Assembly: GCA_944358495.1 (NCBI GenBank)
Contig: CALVRF010000056.1
Location: 1-8,703 of the forward strand
From: an uncultured Bacilli bacterium
GTDB taxonomy: Bacteria; Bacillota_I; Bacilli_A; RF39; UBA660
Length of the DNA: 8,703 nucleotides
Direction of reading: 5' to 3'
Every line of letters begins with the position of its first letter. The first letter of the stretch is position 1. Both the position numbers and the translations under genes were made by a program. This document shows, piece after piece, positions 5,131 through 8,703 of this stretch. The notes beneath the pieces are model-generated. The model ran no database searches. It was not told where the DNA came from and saw nothing but the letters and a program-made list of their open reading frames with translations.

Positions 5131-5139
5131 TGATATAAT
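5131..5139 (+). promoter_or_regulatory. Extended -10 promoter for nusB-xseA-xseB
   Basis: TGA followed by TATAAT (5134-5139) is a perfect extended -10 placed right after the T run of the preceding terminator. The -35 region (about 5111-5117) is poor and lies in the terminator stem. The predicted start near 5146 leaves only about 10 nt before ATG 5156, overlapping the SD. Confidence 0.6.
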
Positions 5140-5155
5140 TATCTAGGTGATAAAC

Positions 5156-5551
5156 ATGGCAAATCGAAGCGAACTTAGACAACAATGCATGACAATTTTA
5201 TATCAAATTGAAATATATAATAAAAATCATATTCCATATAATGTCGATGAAGTAATTAATGAAGTAGCTAAAGTCGAGAATGAATTTATTAAAGAAATTG
5301 TTTATGGTGTGATTACTTATGAACCAGAATTAGATAAAATTGCCAATAAATATTTAGATGGCTGGACGATAGATAGATTAGGTAATACCGATAAATCCAT
5401 TTTAAGAATTGGCATTTTTGAACTTCTTTATACTAAGACACCTGAAGTTGTAGCCATCAACGAAGCTGTTGAACTAGCTAAAACCTATAGTGATGATAGC
5501 GTTCGTAAAATGATTAATGGTGTCTTAGATAAAGTTTATCATAATAAGTAG
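5156..5551 (+). CDS. nusB: Transcription antitermination factor NusB
   Basis: This 131-residue protein matches NusB in length and motifs: the N-terminal RSELRQQCMTILYQ helix, the central WTIDRLGNTDKSILRIGIFELLY block (about 72-94), and the C-terminal INEAVELAKTYSDDSVRKMINGVLDK. NusB binds the boxA RNA with NusE (S10) and keeps RNA polymerase processive on rRNA operons. ATG 5156 follows AGGTGA (5145-5150); the upstream GTG at 5147 is part of the SD. The stop codon overlaps the xseA SD (AGGTGG, 5550-5555), so nusB, xseA and xseB form one operon. In B. subtilis folD lies between nusB and xseA; it is absent from this position here. Confidence 0.97.
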   Translation: MANRSELRQQCMTILYQIEIYNKNHIPYNVDEVINEVAKVENEFIKEIVYGVITYEPELDKIANKYLDGWTIDRLGNTDKSILRIGIFELLYTKTPEVVAINEAVELAKTYSDDSVRKMINGVLDKVYHNK

Positions 5552-5559
5552 GTGGAAAT

Positions 5560-6840
5560 ATGAACAATAAATATCTTACAGTTACAGCTATTACTAGGTA
5601 TTTAAAAGCTAAATTTGATTTAGATGAAAATTTAAGGAATGTTCTTTTAAAGGGTGAAATTTCCAATTTTAAAGCCCATACGAGTGGACATTTGTATTTT
5701 TCTATTAAAGATGAAAATAGTAAAATCAATGCCATTATGTTTAGTCGAAATGCCGCTAAATTAGATTTTAAACCTGTTGATGGTACTAAAGTTTTAATAT
5801 CTGGTCATATTAGTATTTATGAGCAAGCCGGTAACTATCAAATTTATGTCGAACAAATGATGGAAGACGGGGTTGGTAATTTATATGTCGCTTTTGAAAA
5901 ACTAAAGAAAAAATTAGAAATCGAGGGCTTATTCGATAAAGCCCATAAAAAACCAATTCCAAAAGTTCCTAAACGCGTTGGTATAATTACCGCCAGTACT
6001 GGCGCTGCCGTCCGTGATATTATTACAACCATAAAAAGACGGTATCCCATTTGTGAAATAATTTTATTTCCAACTTTAGTGCAAGGAGAAAACGCTAAAG
6101 ATGATATTGTTAGAAATATTAAAAGAGCCGAAAACTATGGTTTAGATGTTCTAATCATTGGTAGGGGTGGAGGCTCTATCGAAGATTTATGGGCTTTTAA
6201 CGAGGAAGTTGTAGCTAGGGCTATATATGAATGTAAAATTCCAACGATAAGTGCAGTCGGTCACGAAATCGATTTTACGATTAGTGATTTTGTTGCCGAT
6301 CTAAGGGCACCAACCCCAACCGCTGCTGCCGAGCTAGCTGTTCCAAATTTAGTAGATTTACAAAATCATATCCACCAGCTTAATATTCGCTTAAAAGAAA
6401 GCATTTTAAAAAAAGTAAACTATCAAAAGCTTTACTTAGATTCGATTAAAAATTCTTTTGTTATTAAAAGTCCAATGTTGATGTACGAGAACAAAAAACA
6501 AACTGTTGATTTACTAGGTAGTAAAATTAAGGACTTGATTTTTCGTAAATGTGAAAATTCTAAAGAGAAACTAAGTCAAATTAAAAAAAGTTATGTTTTT
6601 CAAAATCCGCAAATATTATATAAAGATAAATATGTAGAAATTAATAATATTGCCAGTAAATTAGAATTATTAAATCCTTTAAAAATTATTGGCCGTGGAT
6701 ATAGTGTTACTTATCATAATAATCAAATTGTTAAAAGTATTAAAATGGTTCATCCTGATGATCTACTGACTATAAAAGTAAATGATGGAATAATTAATAC
6801 TAAAGTTATTGATGTTAAGGAGGAGAAAAGTGGAAACTAA
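5560..6840 (+). CDS. xseA: Exodeoxyribonuclease VII large subunit
   Basis: This 426-residue protein is slightly short for XseA but complete. An N-terminal OB-fold (about 1-100, with the typical GEISNFKAHTSGHLYFSIKD) binds single-stranded DNA. The catalytic domain (about 105-320) contains RVGIITASTGAAVRDI (139-154), GRGGGSIEDLWAFNEE (201-216) and SAVGHEIDFTISDFVADLRA (231-250) followed by PTPTAAAE. Key residues visible are H235, E236, D238 and D243. The C-terminal region is a long helical segment (about 265-375) that binds the small subunits, ending in a short beta tail with GRGYSVTY. The enzyme degrades single-stranded DNA to oligonucleotides in both directions, with roles in repair and recombination. 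ATG 5560 sits behind AGGTGG. The last 11 nt overlap xseB. Confidence 0.98.
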   Translation: MNNKYLTVTAITRYLKAKFDLDENLRNVLLKGEISNFKAHTSGHLYFSIKDENSKINAIMFSRNAAKLDFKPVDGTKVLISGHISIYEQAGNYQIYVEQMMEDGVGNLYVAFEKLKKKLEIEGLFDKAHKKPIPKVPKRVGIITASTGAAVRDIITTIKRRYPICEIILFPTLVQGENAKDDIVRNIKRAENYGLDVLIIGRGGGSIEDLWAFNEEVVARAIYECKIPTISAVGHEIDFTISDFVADLRAPTPTAAAELAVPNLVDLQNHIHQLNIRLKESILKKVNYQKLYLDSIKNSFVIKSPMLMYENKKQTVDLLGSKIKDLIFRKCENSKEKLSQIKKSYVFQNPQILYKDKYVEINNIASKLELLNPLKIIGRGYSVTYHNNQIVKSIKMVHPDDLLTIKVNDGIINTKVIDVKEEKSGN

Positions 6841-7057
6841 AGAGAAAAAATTTGAAGACAAAATAAAAGAATTAGAAGAAATTATCTCTTCTTTAGAAAG
6901 TGGAGAAACTTCCTTAGACGATTCTATTAATAAATATACTGAAGCTATGAAATTAGTCAAAGAATGCGATGAAGAACTTAAAAATGTCGAAGAAAAAATT
7001 AGTAAAATTGCTCTTGAAGATGGAACACTCGAAGATTTTACAGTTAAAGACGCTTAA
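6830..7057 (+). CDS. xseB: Exodeoxyribonuclease VII small subunit
   Basis: This 75-residue, highly charged helical protein has the XseB pattern: FEDKIKELEEIISSLESGETSLDDSINKYTEAMKLVKECDEEL. Several XseB chains coat the helical arm of XseA and are needed for activity. I chose GTG 6830 as start because AAGGAGG (6817-6823) lies 6 nt upstream. The in-frame ATG 6812 would precede that SD and add a non-conserved basic stretch. The gene overlaps xseA by 11 nt, consistent with translational coupling. Its final codons and stop are built into the terminator: the TAA (7055-7057) is the loop. Confidence 0.95.
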   Translation: METKEKKFEDKIKELEEIISSLESGETSLDDSINKYTEAMKLVKECDEELKNVEEKISKIALEDGTLEDFTVKDA

Positions 7058-7068
7058 AGCGTTTTTTT
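7046..7068 (+). terminator. Intrinsic terminator of nusB-xseA-xseB
   Basis: AAAGACGCT (7046-7054) pairs with AGCGTTTTT (7058-7066), with ACGCT/AGCGT as the core and one G-U pair. The loop is the xseB stop codon TAA (7055-7057). The T run extends to 7068. This is the same stop-in-loop layout as at rpmA. Confidence 0.85.
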
Positions 7069-7069
7069 C

Positions 7070-7098
7070 TTGATTAAAAAAAAAAGTTAGTGTACAAT
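7070..7098 (+). promoter_or_regulatory. Sigma-A promoter of the type IV-type pilin operon
   Basis: TTGATT (7070-7075) and TACAAT (7093-7098) are separated by 17 bp. It starts just after the T run of the xseB terminator. The transcript start would be near 7105, directly before AAGGAGG (7108-7114). Confidence 0.82.
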
Positions 7099-7120
7099 AA
7101 AGATAATAAGGAGGCCATCT

Positions 7121-7486
7121 ATGAAAAAAGGATTTACGTTAATCGAACTTTTAGGAGTTATTGCAGTTTTAGGTATACTAGCCATCATTGCCATTCCTAT
7201 TGTCGACCGTTCATTAAACGAAAGCAGGGAAGGTTTATATGAAACGCAAATTGAGCAAATAATTAAAGGTGCGGAAGATTATTACACTAAAAACTTAGAT
7301 AAGTTACCGCAAAATGATGGTGACACAAACGAAATTACAGTTAAAGAACTCCAAGATGCTGGTTTTTTACCCTTAGATATTAAAAATCCCAAAACCAATG
7401 AAAATGTATCCCCTAAGACAACTGTTATAGTCACTAAAAATGGCAATAACTATAAATATGAATTAGATGAGGAGACGATAGAATGA
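7121..7486 (+). CDS. Type IV-type prepilin (N-methylated, class I leader)
   Basis: This 121-residue protein begins MKKG-FTLIELLGVIAVLGI, a textbook prepilin signal. Cleavage would follow G4, F5 would be the N-methylated residue 1, and E9 is the conserved Glu at +5. The hydrophobic helix (about 5-28) continues into an amphipathic helix (about 29-60, with the Glu- and Gln-rich EGLYETQIEQIIKGAEDYY stretch). A small C-terminal globular part with ITVKELQDAGFLPLDIKNPKTN follows, typical of Gram-positive type IV and ComGC-like pilins. No cysteines are present. The start is ATG 7121 behind AAGGAGG (7108-7114). The stop overlaps the next gene (ATGA), so the 59-aa product is coupled. No assembly ATPase, platform protein or peptidase is encoded here. 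Confidence 0.9.
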   Translation: MKKGFTLIELLGVIAVLGILAIIAIPIVDRSLNESREGLYETQIEQIIKGAEDYYTKNLDKLPQNDGDTNEITVKELQDAGFLPLDIKNPKTNENVSPKTTVIVTKNGNNYKYELDEETIE

Positions 7487-7662
7487 AAGACTTTTTTACT
7501 AATAATATAAACACTAACACATTAAATTTAAATGGCGAAACCACATTAAAAGTTTGGAGTGATAGTGCCGAAGTCTATGTAACTAAAGACTTAAATAATA
7601 AAGAAATTATAGTTAACAACAGTATTACCAGCAAAGCTAAATATTATAAGGATTTTTCATGA
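7483..7662 (+). CDS. Small 59-aa protein of the pilin operon
   Basis: A 60-codon frame fills the whole gap between the prepilin and the next gene, overlapping both by 4 nt (ATGA at 7483-7486 and at 7659-7662). Such double coupling argues that it is real. The product starts MKDFFTNNINTNTLNLNGE and is rich in Asn, Thr and Val, with alternating strands (TTLKVWSDSAEVYVTKD, KEIIVNNSI) that suggest a small beta fold. It has no Cys, no signal peptide and no membrane segment, so it is predicted to stay inside unless it is carried out with the pilin. It resembles no family I can name. The end (KAKYYKDFS) loosely recalls the end of the neighbouring Ig-like protein. It could also be the displaced globular C-terminus of a longer ancestral pilin. 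Confidence 0.65.
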   Translation: MKDFFTNNINTNTLNLNGETTLKVWSDSAEVYVTKDLNNKEIIVNNSITSKAKYYKDFS

Positions 7663-8453
7663 GTTATTTAAGCCGAGGCCAAATAGTTGCTTTAGTTACG
7701 ATTGCTTTAATTTTTGCCGCATCCGCTCTTATCTTCGACTTAATTACTAGTCATAAATCCGAGGAAATAGAATACCTCTCTTATAAAGAAAATGGCAATA
7801 ATATTTTGTTAAATGGTAGTTATTTAGAATATACCCAATTGGGAGAGCCTTATACTGAAAAAGGCTTAACCACTAATGAAGAATATGTTATTTCTTATTT
7901 TTTAAATAATCGCGAAGTTAGTTCTATCGATACTAGTTCTTTGGGTACTTACAAAGTTACTTATACTTTAAACAATTCTGATACAATTAACCGAACAGTT
8001 ATTGTTAGTGATAATAAATCACCTAACATTAGTGTCCCAAAAAAGCAAACTATTACTAGTGCCCAAGCTGCTTCATTTGATTTAAGTATAGGTGTTATTG
8101 CTACCGATAATTCTGGCACCGTTGATTTAACTTACGATAACACTTTATCAACTATTCCTGGTGATTATATTATTACTTATCATGCTGTTGATAATTCTGG
8201 TAATGAAACATTAAGGAAAAGACTAATTAAAGTAACAGAAGGTATTCAGTTTGCCTATAATAATCAAACTTTAAAGATCACTTATCCTACCAATAAAGAT
8301 AAAACTTATACTTATAAATACAGTTTAGATGGTGGTCAAACTTTTAAAGATGCTAATCAAATAACCAAATTAAATATTAATGAAGGTAGTGTTATTGCCA
8401 CAGTTTATGAAAATAATAACTATGTTATGTCTAATAGTTATTATGTTAGTTAA
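7659..8453 (+). CDS. Membrane-anchored protein with Ig-like (DUF5011-type) repeats
   Basis: This 264-residue protein has a short cytoplasmic start (MSYLSRGQ), one membrane helix (about 9-29) and an extracellular part made of beta domains. Domain 1 (about 50-117) has the DUF5011/bacterial Ig pattern: LGEPYTEKG, then SSLGTYKVTYTLNNSD and RTVIVSD. Domain 2 (about 121-193) repeats it: ATDNSGTVDLTYD, then TIPGDYIITYHAVDNSGNE. Domain 3 (about 196-264) contains YSLDGGQTF, an Asp-box-like turn. The N-terminus lacks a Glu at +5 after its Gly-Gln, so it is not a classical prepilin. The gene starts with ATG overlapping the stop of the 59-aa gene by 4 nt. Co-transcription with a prepilin suggests an adhesin-like or minor pilus-associated surface component; this is inference. 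Confidence 0.8.
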   Translation: MSYLSRGQIVALVTIALIFAASALIFDLITSHKSEEIEYLSYKENGNNILLNGSYLEYTQLGEPYTEKGLTTNEEYVISYFLNNREVSSIDTSSLGTYKVTYTLNNSDTINRTVIVSDNKSPNISVPKKQTITSAQAASFDLSIGVIATDNSGTVDLTYDNTLSTIPGDYIITYHAVDNSGNETLRKRLIKVTEGIQFAYNNQTLKITYPTNKDKTYTYKYSLDGGQTFKDANQITKLNINEGSVIATVYENNNYVMSNSYYVS

Positions 8454-8491
8454 AGCTTTAAATTTTATTTTACCCGCCCCCCAAAACAAAG

Positions 8492-8519
8492 TCCAAAATG
8501 AAGAATTTTGGATTTTTTT
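8492..8519 (+). terminator. Intrinsic terminator of the pilin operon
   Basis: TCCAAAAT (8492-8499) pairs perfectly with ATTTTGGA (8505-8512) around a 5-nt loop, followed by T7 (8513-8519). It lies 38 nt after the stop codon of the Ig-like gene. Between them, at 8473-8482, is an isolated C-rich tract (CCCGCCCCCC). Confidence 0.9.
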
Positions 8520-8540
8520 GTAATTTTAGGGCGAAAATAC

Positions 8541-8571
8541 TTGACAAAATGGGGGGGGGAGGGGGTATGCT
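8541..8571 (+). promoter_or_regulatory. Promoter with a poly-G spacer (candidate phase-variable promoter)
   Basis: A perfect -35, TTGACA (8541-8546), and a -10 TATGCT (8566-8571) are separated by 19 bp. Fifteen of those bases are the purine tract G9-A-G5 (8551-8565). A homopolymeric G run in a promoter spacer is the classical layout for slipped-strand phase variation, as in the porA promoter of Neisseria. At 19 bp the spacing is longer than the optimal 17, so loss of one or two G should raise activity. The tract is very unusual against the low-GC background. Only one state can be seen here, so variability itself is inferred. Confidence 0.7.
8551..8565 (+). repeat. G9-A-G5 mononucleotide tract
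   Basis: Nine G (8551-8559), one A (8560) and five G (8561-8565). It is the longest G run in the window and is expected to be prone to replication slippage. It lies wholly inside the promoter spacer. Confidence 0.95.
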
Positions 8572-8599
8572 AGAACTATAGTATAAAAAATAGATAAGG

Positions 8600-8615
8600 T
8601 TAAACAGTAGTTTAA
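8600..8615 (+). other. Small hairpin in the 5' untranslated region
   Basis: TTAAAC (8600-8605) and GTTTAA (8610-8615) form a 6-bp stem with the loop AGTA, 6 nt upstream of the SD of the edge gene. It may tune mRNA stability or translation, or be chance in AT-rich DNA. Confidence 0.3.
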
Positions 8616-8635
8616 AGTTTAAGGTAGGTGTAACA

Positions 8636-8703
8636 ATGAGGGAGAGAAAGAAAAAAAGACTAATAATAATATCAATGATAGGACTACTATTTGTGATGGC
8701 AGC
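8636..8703 (+). CDS. N-terminus of an exported or membrane protein (cut by window edge)
   Basis: Only the first 22 codons are present: MRERKKKRLIIISMIGLLFV followed by MA. A strongly basic start followed by a hydrophobic core is the beginning of a signal peptide or membrane anchor. There is no prepilin motif in the visible part and no lipobox yet. The start ATG 8636 follows AGGTAGGTG (8622-8630). Codon choice differs from the neighbours: Leu is CTA three times, Ile is ATA four times and Arg is AGG/AGA, while the rest of the window prefers TTA and ATT. It is driven by the poly-G spacer promoter, so a surface protein with switchable expression is a reasonable guess. The family cannot be judged from 22 residues. 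Confidence 0.75.
   Translation, partial: MRERKKKRLIIISMIGLLFVMA

Noticed and set aside
6812..6829. ATG 6812 as xseB start
   Set aside because: The clear AAGGAGG SD lies downstream of it at 6817-6823 and points to GTG 6830. The added residues are not XseB-like.
7484..7662. TGA read as Trp (Mycoplasma-type code)
   Set aside because: TGA ends spoIVFB, the prepilin and the 59-aa gene at sensible places, Trp is encoded by TGG throughout, and no conserved gene has an internal TGA. Reading through the prepilin TGA meets a stop after nine codons.
7659..7755. Ig-like protein as a prepilin because of its RGQ sequence before the hydrophobic helix
   Set aside because: The residue at +5 after the Gly is Leu, not Glu, so the prepilin peptidase signature is missing.
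8450..8461. Palindrome TTAAAGCTTTAA at the end of the Ig-like gene as a terminator
   Set aside because: It has no loop room for a stable hairpin and no clean T run. The perfect hairpin at 8492-8519 is a better terminator.
1..8703. CRISPR arrays, tRNA or rRNA genes, prophage or IS ends
   Set aside because: No regularly spaced repeats, cloverleaf-type genes, rRNA sequence or terminal inverted repeats with target duplications were seen on either strand.

Overview
The window is about 8.7 kb of AT-rich DNA that uses the standard bacterial code (TGA is a stop). Shine-Dalgarno (SD) sites are strong and spacers are very short. The gene order spoIVFA-spoIVFB-rplU-prp-rpmA and the nusB-xseA-xseB cluster are typical of low-GC Gram-positive bacteria. 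The strong AT bias, small compact genes and pilin cassettes suggest an uncultured Bacilli- or Erysipelotrichia-like gut lineage. That placement is inference; no marker here fixes it to a genus.

Layout from left to right. (1) The 3' end of an Rpn-type PD-(D/E)XK nuclease/transposase gene (1-303). (2) A sporulation and ribosome block: a SpoIVFA-like protein with a degenerate LytM domain, the SpoIVFB intramembrane protease, then a sigma-A promoter and L21 leader RNA driving rplU, prp and rpmA, closed by a terminator (2775-2798). (3) A two-gene membrane operon: a CPBP-like protein that has lost its usual catalytic histidines, and a VanZ-like protein. (4) A DUF192 gene on the minus strand, convergent with the VanZ-like gene and divergent from a small Flp-like (class III signal) pilin. 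The pilin is followed by a 127-residue membrane protein behind an internal terminator. (5) The nusB-xseA-xseB housekeeping cluster. (6) A three-gene pilin operon: a type IV-type prepilin, a 59-residue protein that is easily missed, and a membrane-anchored Ig-like protein, all joined by ATGA overlaps. (7) A terminator, then a promoter whose spacer is a G9-A-G5 tract, driving a gene cut off at the right edge.

How the parts relate. SpoIVFA and SpoIVFB would work together in release of sigma-K during sporulation. Prp would trim the N-terminal extension visible on L27. The two pilin units are separate loci that presumably feed secretion or pilus machinery not encoded here. The most striking non-coding signal is the G-tract promoter at 8541-8571, which has the architecture of a phase-variable promoter. 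A second recurring feature is that several intrinsic terminators are nested into gene ends, with the stop codon forming the hairpin loop.
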